NCBI GenBank assembly: GCA_012295275.1
Contig: CM022670.1
Span: 18,249,698 to 18,313,697 of the forward strand
Direction of reading: 5' to 3'
Origin: Chrysomallon squamiferum
Lineage: Eukaryota > Mollusca > Gastropoda > Neomphalida > Peltospiridae
Length of the DNA stretch: 64,000 bases
The notes under the pieces were generated by a model that saw only the letters and a program-made list of their open reading frames with translations, was not told the origin of the DNA and ran no database searches. A program made the position numbers and the translations under genes. Position 1 is the first letter of the stretch, and each line of letters begins with the position of its first letter. This document shows positions 53,501 to 64,000 of the stretch, piece after piece.

Positions 53501-55739
53501 CCTTTCATCCAGACACCAGTAAGACATCTTCATATCGGTGAAGAACATTCATTTGTTTGGGGCTTAACAGAACAAAATGAAATCCAGTTTTACAACTATT
53601 CTTTTGGTCTGCAGTGCTATTCATTAGAAGAAATTACATCAGAAGTTTCAGATATTCAGGTAAGTTTTTGAAGTCATTTAAAATGTTCATGCAGTTTCAT
53701 CTTCTTTTAACAGTATATAATATACTATATTTCCTTGTTTGTTACTTTTTGATTTTGGTTTTAATTCTTTTGTTTATTTTATTTTATTTTATTTTATTCA
53801 TCAGGTTAATTAATATTATTTTATATATATGTGTGTGTGTTTTTCTGTATGATATGAACTAAAATTTCTTTTATCGTTAATTCACTAGCCTGCACCATAT
53901 ATAACTGTATTAAGACTGGAATACAGCAATATGTTGTTCAGACACTTGTACACAAAAATTAATTGATTATTTTTTATTATTACTGACATCCAGAAAATTT
54001 AAGCATGATGATATCATTTTCAAACACTCTTGCTATGCCCTGTCACTGTAATGTGTAAATTTGCTTCCAGTATATATATATGTTTTTACTTCATTGCTTC
54101 ATAAACAATCTACATTTACTGTTGTTACTACAACTGTTTTGGCAATAAATAATATTTATATTTATTCTTAAAGCTAAGGCATTGTAAATAAAGATTTTTC
54201 TTCAATGGATGTTGTTGTTATCCATTCTGAACGTCATTTATAAAATGTAATTGATTTAACATACGTTAACTCAACTGTATTTGAAAACAACCAGAAAATT
54301 CCATTAAAAAATATGATTAAATGTGGATGTGTTTTTCACATTGGTCTAGTTATACATTATCAGTTATAAAGATTCTTCAGTAGATACATGTGTCATGAAC
54401 ATTGCTACAGCCAGCTAATACCATTAAAAACCTCATTTTATCTGTACCAGATATAAAAAGGAATCTTCATACTATAATACAGTTATATTTAGATATCAAT
54501 TATTCATTCATTTTCAACTTTCATTATCATTAATTCTGTTTATTATTTGTTTATGACAGGTAAACATGTCAACACAGTGTAATGTATCTTGGAGCCCACT
54601 GGCTGCTGGCAAATATCATCTCACTGTTGTGGCTTTTGACAATTCATCATTACCCATTCATGTCAAATGTTCTGATATTATTATTGTTGGTATGTTGGGT
54701 TATTCTCTTTTATCTATTTTTATTTTTATTTTTTTCATAATCTGTCAGTACTAAGGTTTATTCACTTATGTTTTTAAAACAGGATTTTAAAATTTTAAAT
54801 GAAAATACACTCTACAAACCAATTATGAAATTACAATTAAACAAAAGTTATGTTCTTTTTAACTTAATTATCATACAAATTGTTAAATCCATACCTGCTA
54901 TTTTCCTGTAAAATATAACTTTCAATATTTGCATGAATTGTTTGAATATTTTAATTTGGTTATTTTAGACAGATTCATGGAACACAACAAACACAACAGA
55001 TTGATTTAGTGTATATATGTAAGATGGCTTCTTTATATAAAGAATTTAATATGATTTATTAAGAAATTTTTATACTTTATTAAGATATTATTGTTATTTA
55101 TGTAGCTGGAGTAATATTAATATATTTTCCTGTATTTTAATCTTTGTTGTAATAAATATCTTCTTTTTTTTGTCAACAGATGATAACAGGAAGATGATCA
55201 TGGCTCCATCTATTTATATACCTTTAGCAATATCAGCAGTCTCCATAATAATTTTGATTTTCTTTGTTTCAGCTTTTGGGATATGTAAGTTACTCTAGTT
55301 GTTATTTATCACTTAAGAAAATATGTTACTAAAACCTGAAATAAAATAATAATATTCTGTATCCAGCCACTTTCAAAGATTTCATGAAAGAAAAAACAGT
55401 TTAGTCTTGTTTGATTAAAAAGAAAAAATTATTTATATAGATAAAAAAATATCAATTTCAATGACTTTAATCTGAATATTTCTCTATATTGCTTATCATT
55501 TCATTTTATTTATTTTATATTTTTTGGTTTAAGTCTAAATAATTGTTATCATTTGTTACTCAGTCAAATTCTCATGGAATAACAAGTGTTCAATTAAACA
55601 ACACACATTTGGACTGATATCTAATTATTTATTTTTTCATTCACTCTTTGTAGATAAACGACAATGCAAGAAGCAGAATGAAGTGTATGAGAACATCGAC
55701 ATAAAACAAATCAATGTGATATCTAACAAAACCTACTAA
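40954..55739 (+). CDS. Gene C: inverted paralogue, single-pass LDLR-type YWTD propeller / EGF / beta-sandwich receptor (22 exons)
   Basis: Exons: 40954-41011, 41549-41782, 42666-42834, 44180-44307, 44762-44918, 45146-45255, 45871-45993, 47255-47419, 47809-47949, 48331-48444, 48876-49118, 49581-49716, 49843-50047, 50321-50482, 50700-51054, 51559-51829, 52354-52471, 52799-53016, 53495-53659, 54560-54689, 55180-55284, 55654-55739. This gives about 1,197 residues if one frameshift in exon 18 is discounted. Order: signal peptide, six-bladed propeller, EGF, cysteine-rich pair, EGF, beta-rich modules, transmembrane helix, 28-residue tail. At least 11 of the 20 exons shared with A have identical length, and phases agree throughout. 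A polyadenylation signal AATAAA lies at 55809-55814. Type I topology at the cell surface is inferred. Exon 18 is one base short of an in-frame length, so the gene may be damaged or the assembly may hold an error. Confidence 0.85.
41281..41335. repeat. (GA)n microsatellite in gene C intron 1
   Basis: About 27 perfect GA units. It gives rise to spurious long reading frames. Confidence 0.9.
41549..45255 (+). CDS. Gene C exons 2-6: six-bladed YWTD propeller
   Basis: Blade motifs in order: [97 protein letters not shown]. Exons 3-6 have exactly the lengths seen in gene A (169, 128, 157 and 110 bases). Confidence 0.92.
42378..42474. repeat. Compound (TTG)n(TTC)n(TTA)n microsatellite in gene C intron 2
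   Basis: Three trinucleotide arrays follow one another, differing at the third base, which suggests stepwise mutation and expansion. A similar TTC-to-TTA transition is at about 51966-52020 in intron 16. Confidence 0.9.
45871..48444 (+). CDS. Gene C exons 7-10: EGF, cysteine-rich pair, EGF
   Basis: Exon 7 is an EGF ([12 protein letters not shown], then [16 protein letters not shown]). Exons 8-9 are the cysteine-rich modules; from [16 protein letters not shown] on, exon 8 is nearly identical to genes A and B. Exon 10 is a second EGF ([12 protein letters not shown]). The donor of exon 7 differs from A and B; sequence homologous to their donor and following intron is found about 500 bases downstream at about 46490. 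Confidence 0.85.
48430..48775 (+). repeat. Minisatellite seeded by the exon 10 end and its splice donor
   Basis: The unit is about 60 bases: CATTGTGAAACAAGTGAGAA followed by catcttaattattcattatctaaatattagtacacata. The first two units are almost perfect and three or four more are decayed. The repeat starts inside exon 10, so coding sequence and a GTGAGA donor are copied in tandem into the intron. Confidence 0.85.
48876..53659 (+). CDS. Gene C exons 11-19: beta-rich ectodomain modules
   Basis: Exon 11 ([16 protein letters not shown]...) and exon 12 are far diverged from A and B, although exon 11 keeps the exact length of 243 bases. Exon 13 keeps 205 bases. Exons 14-16 are close to A and B ([41 protein letters not shown]). 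Exon 17 reads [17 protein letters not shown]. Exon 18 (52799-53016) is 218 bases and changes frame near 52919. Exon 19 reads [20 protein letters not shown] and keeps a paired-cysteine pattern with exon 20. Confidence 0.75.
49733..49772. repeat. (TG)n microsatellite in gene C intron 12
   Basis: About 20 TG units starting some 15 bases after the exon 12 donor. Confidence 0.9.
50521..50573. repeat. (AAT)n microsatellite in gene C intron 14
   Basis: About 17 units located about 40 bases after the exon 14 donor. Confidence 0.9.
54560..55739 (+). CDS. Gene C exons 20-22: last Fn3-like module, transmembrane helix, cytoplasmic tail
   Basis: Exon 20 ends a Fn3-like module ([13 protein letters not shown]). 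Exon 21 encodes about 23 hydrophobic residues ([20 protein letters not shown]). Exon 22 encodes a basic stop-transfer start (YKRQCKKQ), then [14 protein letters not shown] and a terminal NKTY, then TAA. YENI fits the pYxN consensus bound by Grb2-type SH2 domains; this is a motif match only. Confidence 0.85.
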
Positions 55740-56990
55740 CTAAATAATTTGACAAGTAACCCTGCAAAAATCTGAATGAATGTATAAATTTCAAACATGA
55801 AATATTTCAATAAAATATATAGACAAATAAACAGACAGATTGTTAAGTAGATAGAAAAACATAATGATTATAGCTATGGATAAACATATACATTGACATA
55901 TACACATTTCACTTGATAATATTCATACATTCATTTAATTACATTTCACTATCAGCTATTGACTTGTTGACTTAACTCTGTTTTTTTTCTTATTCTTTTA
56001 TATATAGTAAAATTTAAAATTAGAACTCGTTTGTTTTTCTACCACATGGGGGCTACATTAAGTGTTTGAAATATGATTATCAAACAATAGTAACTTTATT
56101 CATCTCTTACTGCAGTTGTTTTGTTTACCTGTACCTGAAGAACCAATGGTGAATATGTTTAATGTGATACCACTGGCAATCATCTATTATTTTTGATTTT
56201 CTGTTGTTGTTTTGTTGGTTTTCTTGATGTTTATGATGACAGTGGTTCTTTGAATAATCATGTTTGAATTATCTTCGGAAATAAATTAAGTGAAACGTTG
56301 ACTTACGAGTTTAATTCGTTCCGTGACCGAGCTCGTAACTCAATTTGCTCGTATATCAAATCAATTTTCGCCCTGAAATTAATTGAAATACCATTAATCC
56401 GTTCCAGTCCCCAAAACCACCCCTTTATCGATTCCTGCTTCAGCATTAGAAGAACTATGTTCTTGCTGCCTGGCCAAGTCGACTACATGCACACCGAAGT
56501 GAAGTAAACGAACCGCGGCGTAGTTGAAGCCGACTCGTAACTCGGATTTTGGCTCGCAACTCAAAGCAAAATACCAACCGGGCGACTGCTCATAACTCGA
56601 AAAACTCGTAATATGGTGCACTCGTAAGTCACGGTATTGTTATTATTTTAAAATACTGTTTTATTATCCAGTGAAACAATTTCGAATGCACATATAATCT
56701 CAATTTAATGGCTTCTATCGTACAAAAATAATTTTGTCTTTGCATAAAGATGATATTACTATGAGATTGCTTTCATGTGACTAACTACATTCAGACTGCT
56801 GAATATAAAAATAATGACATCCGTTTTTTTTTATACATAACAATTTAAAGAAGCGATAAGAAAATATATAATCATTAATATATATTTTGAGATCTAAGGG
56901 TTACTTAGCAAGTTTAAACACACACAGGTACAAAAGAGAATGAATAACATTGTTTTGCAATTTGGTATGGAAGTTGTCTTGGTTTTTTGG

Positions 56991-57032
<42 letters not shown>

Positions 57033-57327
57033 TATTTATTTTATTTTATTTTTTTTTTAATTATTTTTTTTATTACGATTATTAGAAGTAGTATTTCTTC
57101 TTTAATGTTTTCTATTACTATTCTTCACAATACATCAGAGCACAAACAGAGAAATTATTCGTGGTCTACGTATTTACATATTTAATTTTTCATACGTTGA
57201 CCTGCCTACAAATAACATCGGTGTCTACAGTTCCATTTCCATACGTGTTTGTCTCTTTGTCATTAGTTTCTTTTGTTGGTGTGTTTTGATAAACATGCTG
57301 ACTTCGTCCAGAGGATCCGTCACCATT
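55740..57327. other. Convergent intergenic region between genes C and D
   Basis: Holds the 3' UTR of gene C (AATAAA at 55809-55814), an inverted-repeat element at about 56294-56635 and a (TTA)n tract at about 56996-57031. No exon recognised. Confidence 0.6.
56294..56635. mobile_element. MITE-like element with terminal inverted repeats
   Basis: The left end reads cgttgacttacgagt and the right end, reverse complement, ccgtgacttacgagt. The interior repeats short CTCGTAACTC-type motifs and is less AT-rich than its surroundings. No transposase is encoded. The superfamily is uncertain; the target-site duplication could not be fixed. Confidence 0.7.
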
Positions 57328-58922
57328 TCAGTTTTCACGACTGATGATTTGGTTAGTTGAAATATTTCTGGATATTTGCTCGGATCTTCCTGCTCGTTCT
57401 TTGCTATTTTTTATATCTGAAAACTGGACAGCGGGTTTTGTCGTTTTGGACTGTTTTCTAAGAACCAGTCTGCAATAAATGTCATAACCACGACGTAACT
57501 CGACAGTGTAACATTTAAAAAAAAAAAAGATCAACAAACAGATTAGGGAAGCATATTAAATATCTTTTTTATACGTTGTAGTAGAAGTTGTTGTTCTTTT
57601 TCCTTTTTTTCAGAAGATATAAATAAAAGCTTGCAAAATAATGTATTACAACAGTAATGGTAATAATCATTTTGTTACTGTAAATCAGTACAAGTATTTC
57701 CGTCAGATATCATCATTAAATGACAATGGAATTCGAAGAAATGGAATTATATATATATATATATATACCATTAAAACTTACTGTATGATGATGATGAAGG
57801 AAATAAACAGCAGAAAAAATATCACATTAGTTGTTACCAAAACAATTGTCATGGTATCTGTTGTTTTCTCTTCATGAGCTAAAGAGAGAAAAAAAACATA
57901 AATAAATACATTATCCCCAGAAAAGCCAACCCAACCTTATAATGCTGTGAAAGAAATTAATTATTTTTATTGTAAATGAATAATTTAAAGACTAAAGACT
58001 GACGTGCATGTGAAATGTCTTTTTAAAAAGACTGAAAAGGAGATTATTACCTGTGCACGTTTGTTCCTTTTTACAAGGACATACGTATGAACCAACAATA
58101 TTTGTGCAGTTTCCATTTTCGTCGTATTTTCCTTGTTCATTTATATCTTTAAAAAATGATAATAAAAAAAAAATTCATACGTATTATAATGTAACATTCA
58201 ATTTGTAGGCCAGTTTATTTACCAAATTCAATATTAAAAAGATAATCATAAATCATAAAAAATAAATTAAAAAATCCATTTGAAAGTTTTTATTGTAATA
58301 CTAAATTATAGATTTTGTAATATATTAAAATAAATGTTATTAATGTACCTAGATAAACAGGTAGATCCATATGGAACAAACGTACACTTATCTGAGTATT
58401 CGTTCTTATCTAATTTTAATAGCAAATTATTTTGTTATTCATTTATACTTTCTAGTAAAAAAAAAAAAAAATAATTAAGAGAGAAAATAAATTTTGTGCA
58501 TTTTTGTAAACAAAAAATATGGTTTTATTTATCGTTGAAAGTGATATTACTCCTTTATATGTTTTTATTTTTCGTTTTGCTCTTTTAGAGGTCTACAAAA
58601 TATATATATTCAGAAATGTTTCAATACTAGAGAATACCTGAAAGTGTACTGTATTGTTATGTTACCTGTACAAGTGTATCCATCTCCAGTGAATCCACTC
58701 CTACAGGAACATGTGTATGATCCTATGCTGTTAGTGCAGTCTGCATTCACATCACATCTGTGTTGTCCATTACATTCATTTACATCTGTGTATAGTACAA
58801 TTATTAATTAGATCATTTCATCAAGTTCACTCTACTAATTTATATCATCCTTATTCTAAGAAGTTATCATTCACAAACATTGCTACAATGCTACTAATGC
58901 TGTACTTGAACAATTGTTTAAA

Positions 58923-58976
<54 letters not shown>

Positions 58977-60844
58977 TTAAATATGAAAAAAGTTACCAGT
59001 GCAGTTGTGTCCGGTACCGGTATATCCATGTTTACATCGACATGTATAAATCCAATTGTGTTTATGCAGTCCGCATTTGTGTCACATGTACTGGGTACAA
59101 GACATTCGTTAACATCTGAATAAATTACAATCTTTAAAAAGAAGGCTTTTAACAAGATAACATTTTTTCTTGTTAAGTTTATGTTTAACAAATGATTAGG
59201 TTAACAAAATATTATTCAGGTAAAATGATATAGTTGCTAAATGCATGGCAAATATTTTCAAAAGCATTCTTTTACTTATAGGAATAGTGAACAAAAGATT
59301 ATTTTTATTACATGTGATAAATTAAATAATAGTAACAAATGTGTTCTTTCGATAGTTTGAGCAAAATCTTCAAGCAAGAATTCAGTTATTATTAATATTT
59401 TTGAAATAACAAAGATACATTTACATTTAATTTAATTATACATGAATATGGTAAACTTTTCAAATATTAAACTGATATATTTAAACAATAAACTGATATA
59501 AGTTTCAAAATTTATTTCAATAAATGTTTTACCCGTTGTACAGTCATTTCCTTTCCATCCAGGCTGACATCTACGAGAATCACAGTCACCTGTCTGTACG
59601 CTACATGATGATGAAGTAACAGCACAATGTCTGTCACTACACTTCTTCATACAGTTTGAACCATATTTCACATTCAACTTACAAACTAACAACAACAACA
59701 TTAACAATAATAATAATAATCAACATTCAACTTTGTATTATTCTAACAAATTTTTAAATAATAACATATTTGTTAAAATAATTACTTATTATTATTACTA
59801 GTAGTAGTTGTTGTTGTTGTTGTAATACTTATAGTAGTAGTTGAAGTTTAATAAATTACAGATAATTTTCAGAAACATTATTTTTCATCCCAGTTATAAT
59901 TTTAAAAAAAGTGATATTTTTTATTTACAAATTTACGCTGGTTTAAATAATGAAGAAAACACCTGACATGTTTACTGAAAAGGTATCTGTATCAAACAAC
60001 ATAATTCGGAGACCCCCAGTCAAAATTTTGATACTGAATACTTTTTAAATATTTTTTAATAATAATGATTACCGTGATACATAAAATGTATTTTGAAAAG
60101 CGTTTAGAATTAATCAAGCAAGATGACATTTTACTGGAAACTAAAATTTACTGTCTATGTGAAGAGTATGTTTGATGTTTTTTAAATTAACAATTAAGTT
60201 TCCACTGATGATTTGTAAGCTTTAATCTTAAGTTTCGTTCTTCCAAATACAGCATGGTTCGCTGCTTGATTAGAAATACATTAGCTGGGTAAATCGAGAT
60301 TCAAATATATTGAAGTGTAGATGCTAAAATAAAAGCTAGTGCACTTGAACAAGCTTTGGGATATTCATTATTAATTATCCCCAAAATAATTCCACAGTCT
60401 TAGTTTTGAACAATATACAAATTATAAGAAATTTTTATTATGTTTTTTTCTATTTTTCTATTACAGTTTCTACACACACACATATTTATATATATACACC
60501 ACTCTGGCAACCCATGAGATAGCTGGTTGAATGTTTTATAATCAGGTTACTGTATCTGATCTGGTCTTGCAAATGTATTGTTGTCATTTCATTATCTATT
60601 AATTGCTTAAAACAATGTATCAAAAGAACAAATAAATATGCTTCATAAATTCAAGTATTAATGACTACAGAATCTGCTGTATCTTAAAACAGAAATGTGC
60701 TGATTCAATCTAATAGCAAAAGAACAATTGGAAATTCCACTAAACTTTCACACCAAACAAAATCTTACCGAATTCACTTAATACAATTCCTTGTTCAATA
60801 CTCAAAATGCCAGCTATTAAAGTAATTAGCCAAACATTTTCCAT
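57328..60844 (-). CDS. Gene D: small single-pass membrane protein with EGF repeats (7 exons)
   Basis: Exons, 5' to 3': 60844-60769, 59685-59533, 59115-58997, 58785-58666, 58146-58051, 57878-57782, 57469-57328. Exon 1 is a signal peptide ([19 protein letters not shown]). Exon 2 is a MEGF/laminin-style EGF ([17 protein letters not shown], then [10 protein letters not shown]). Exons 3 and 4 are calcium-binding EGFs opening DVNEC. Exon 5 is a reduced EGF. Exon 6 encodes a transmembrane helix ([12 protein letters not shown]). Exon 7 encodes a 47-residue basic, Ser/Lys-rich tail ending SREN. All EGF introns are phase 1. Exon 3 is 119 bases rather than 120, which breaks the frame. Total about 267 residues. 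An ATG further upstream in frame (61057) would bury the leader, so I start at 60844. Neither orthologue nor function is recognised. Confidence 0.75.
58924..58976. repeat. (TTA)n microsatellite in gene D intron 3
   Basis: About 17 units, lying about 20 bases from the exon 3 donor. Confidence 0.9.
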
Positions 60845-62050
60845 CTCTGATGATAATGTCGATCGTGCGTTGATGCTCAACAGTAATGTCGTATGATGAA
60901 GATGTCTATTGTGTCTTCTTTTAAAGCTTTCATCAGCCAGGAAGTAATACAAACAAGTTCGTTTCAGTACACCCGATCTAAATATCACTGAAAATGCATA
61001 ATAAAAATTACTTATAAATCTACCAAACAAGTTCAGTGATCCGAAAACTGTTTCCATGGTAACTTTGCATAGATAGCAGTTATAAATACACTTTCTTTAT
61101 TTACACTGAATAACAATAACAGTCATTTATCTTTCGTTTTCTTTAAAAGTAAAATAAAATAAAAATAAAAATAAACTGTAATGGTATAAATAAATCAGTT
61201 TTGACACTGAAACTTATGGGACTTTCGTTGTTGTTGTATGTTTTTTTACATGATTGTTGTATTATTTTGTTTACATGATTGTAGCTTTTATTATTTTGTT
61301 TATATGATTCACCTTTTATTATTTTGTTTATATGACTGTAGTTTCGTGCTGTCATGTTTACATTATTGTACTCTGGGAGTTATTTTGTTTACACTACTAT
61401 GTTAAAGACAGACAGACACACACACACGTAATGTCAATGATTGGAACGGAGGTCAAGGAAAGATAAGTCGCTAGACTATTTTTTAATCATCACTGTAGCA
61501 GTTATTGTGTTTTATGTGTCACAAGTCATCCCATAGATAGTATCACGAAAAAACAGTCGTGGAATAATTACAGTTTTCTCTCAGCGACAGGACTGATCCT
61601 ACTTCATATCTGCTTTATCCACTGAGATAAAACGCACTGCTTTTGAATTCTGGTGAATTTCTCATGATACGACTGTGACAATGTCGTCTAATAAATATAA
61701 AACTAATGGAAAGACTGAGTCAATGAATGTCTATTTCGATTATATACAGCTAAACAGAGAAATAGATAACCTCTAACACAGTGGGGTTCTTTTCTCGTTT
61801 GATCAGTGTAACTGAAACCATGAAATATGACTTTCGTTGTCAATATAATTTAATATATTTTTAGATAGCGATATAATTAAAATGGAATCATTGACAAATA
61901 TGTGAATGTTCCAGTCGTGAAAACAATCCAGCTTGCAACTAACGGTGACTGATCCTAAATCCATTAGGTATCAGAAACTTAACTATGTGCTTCTCCTATT
62001 CTTAAAATGAAACAATCTTTATTATAACGTAATGATGTTGTTAACTGATA

Positions 62051-62124
<74 letters not shown>

Positions 62125-64000
62125 TAATAATAATAATAATAATATTAATAATAATAATGTTGCTGCAACTGTTATTGGTGGTGTTGATGATGATAAAGAT
62201 AATTATTACTGTAACGACATCAATAACTGATACCAGTACCGGTATTACCGTTACTATTACAACTATTATCGACTATCGGCTGTTTTCAAGGAAATGTTTA
62301 TCATTTTGGGGTTTTATTTTCTTTCTATTGATTAATCTACAAGCACATTCTCTGCACTTCTATGGACAGTAAATATAAACCAGATAATGTACAATTCATT
62401 TTTTCTTTCGTGCAAAGAAATTTAATGGTCTAAAATCAAATATTGGAATTGATTTTTATTTTTTTATCTTCTTTCTTTATGCCTTTTATTCAGGATTATC
62501 TGTCTTTATTTTATAGAATATAATTATTTCATCATTGTAATAAGGGTAACATTGGCATAACTGGACATACATATGTTATATCATATCTCAAATCTGAGAT
62601 TATTATTGTTGTTGTTGTTGTTGTTGTTGTTAATATTAATGTCCTAAGATCAGTGTCTGAGATATTAACATTCATTCATAATGTTATGAGACTTTTAAAC
62701 TTGCAATATTGTTATTTATGATAAAAGAGGATGGCAAATACTATCGGAGAAGGAGGTGGAAACAAAGAGCACCAACAAGCACGTAATAAAAGCGATTTCA
62801 TTAAAATATTTTCAGGTTTACTGTTGTTACTTATTTACTTTTTAGAAGAAAAAAAAAGCTAGGAAAGAAAAGAACCGAGAAGAAAGTGACAGTAAAAAAA
62901 AAAAAAAAAAAAAAAAGTAGAGATCTAAGATTATTCACAAAAGTGTTTCAGTTAAAAAAAAAAAAAAAAAATCATGTTTCGTTTACACTTCGCTCATATC
63001 TGTTCGCTAAATCGAACTCAGCGTGTGTGTTTTTGTTTTTGCCAACTTCGAAAAACAAGAATAATTTCTTCGCCATGTTCTTTACACCATGACATATGCT
63101 ATTTTCACAACCACGTGTTAGTAATGAGATCCGTCTGCCCTCCAGATGAGAAGTGAAAATTATTTAGAATCTTCTCCCTTTTCTTAATACTCGTCTTCAA
63201 TCAGACATCTGCTAGAGTCAGGTGAGAAACAGCTGGCAAAACGGAAGTAGATTCGCACTGCACCAGTTCTCGTTTGATGAATGATGAAAGAAACAGTCTA
63301 TCGGTTCCGGAGTAAGAAAAAATCGACAACAGTTGACTCCAAATAGCTTTTGATGAAATAATAACTCGGGGATATGATTTTGCTTCGAAGATGGGTGGTC
63401 TGGATCATATTGTTTCTATTTATTCGTTATCATAATAACGTTTCTTTGTTTTCATTTAGTTTTGCTTTAAACCTGTAACATTAGCTTCCAAAATGTAATG
63501 TCAGTTACCTTCAAAATGTAAAAGACTGCGTCAAACAATATATTTGTGGAAGTAATAATAATTTTTCTGAACCGTAGGATTTATTATGAGATTTACTGAA
63601 AAAAGTGGAAAAATATCAGAAATAACTAAAAGAAAAAATGTTTCCGTTTCCAAACACCTGTAAATTATAAATATACAGTTATAGCTAGCAATTAGATTCC
63701 TACCCTGTACAAGGGGACGAAGCAAAACTTGAACAGTTAATATTAATAAACTTCTTAATATATCGCTCGCTATATCTCACTTTACAAAAAGAAATAAGAA
63801 AAAAAAAAAATGACGCCGACAAATTTATAGATTTCCAAACCTCATAAATATTTCATTTGGATCAACCTATAATCATTTCGTCTATCACATTTTAATTGTT
63901 TATTAGGAGAAGAAGAGATCACAAGAGTTTTTTTCTTATCAAATACGCACGTTATCTTTTGCACCTGTTAAGTCTGAGATGCCAAATGACGACCATGTGT
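60845..64000. other. Upstream of gene D to window end; no recognised gene
   Basis: The presumed promoter and 5' UTR of gene D lie near its left edge. Simple repeats include (AAT)n at about 62048-62155, (TTG)n at about 62606-62630 and poly-A at about 62895-62917 and 62955-62971. Reading frames are short, low in complexity and unlike known proteins. Confidence 0.5.
62048..62155. repeat. (AAT)n microsatellite
   Basis: About 35 trinucleotide units with few interruptions (one GAT, one ATT shift). Confidence 0.9.

Noticed and set aside
60845-61057. Upstream in-frame ATG for gene D
   Set aside because: It would add about 71 residues before a clear signal peptide; the internal ATG at 60844 gives a normal leader.

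Overview
The window is animal genomic DNA: very AT-rich, full of simple repeats, with small exons bounded by GT-AG introns, and with no sign of bacterial gene organisation. PPM1G-type phosphatase exons, LDL-receptor YWTD propellers and EGF exons fit an invertebrate metazoan. A mollusc, perhaps a cephalopod, is my best guess from the repeat style, but I cannot prove the lineage.

Layout. (1) 1-2094 (+) holds the last three coding exons of a PPM1G-like protein phosphatase, with its 3' untranslated region after that. (2) 21193-7658 (-) holds gene A, a 20-exon mosaic extracellular protein: signal peptide, six-bladed LDLR-type YWTD propeller, EGF, cysteine-rich modules, a second EGF, then several beta-sandwich-like modules. 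(3) From about 22.45 kb to 40.49 kb the same two-gene unit occurs again in the same orientation. This copy is damaged. Its PPM1G lacks a catalytic-domain exon and has one exon fused to 3' UTR by a deletion (23308-26473). Its receptor copy, gene B (39432-29733, -), keeps 16 intact exons but has lost the signal peptide and four of the six propeller blades. (4) 40954-55739 (+) holds gene C, an older inverted paralogue with 22 exons, head-to-head with B. Unlike A and B it has a recognisable transmembrane exon and a short cytoplasmic tail with a YENI tyrosine motif. (5) 60844-57328 (-) holds gene D, a small single-pass EGF-repeat membrane protein, convergent with C. (6) 61-64 kb has no gene I can recognise.

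Mobile elements help date events. A hAT-type non-autonomous element with a perfect 8-bp target-site duplication (21880-22323) lies near the right edge of the first unit. Only its last 22 bases survive in the second unit, joined directly to a pogo/Tigger-like element that sits at a TA in the intron between exons 4 and 5. The loss of the 5' half of gene B therefore came after the segmental duplication, by a deletion running from one transposon into the other. A second TIR element lies at about 56.3-56.6 kb.

The most interesting content is the three-member receptor family (A, B, C). Exon lengths and intron phases are almost identical across the copies, yet divergence is strongly uneven: some exons and their introns are nearly identical between the inverted copies while neighbouring exons are far apart. 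I read this as gene conversion and/or uneven selection in a lineage-specific surface or secreted protein family whose function I do not know.
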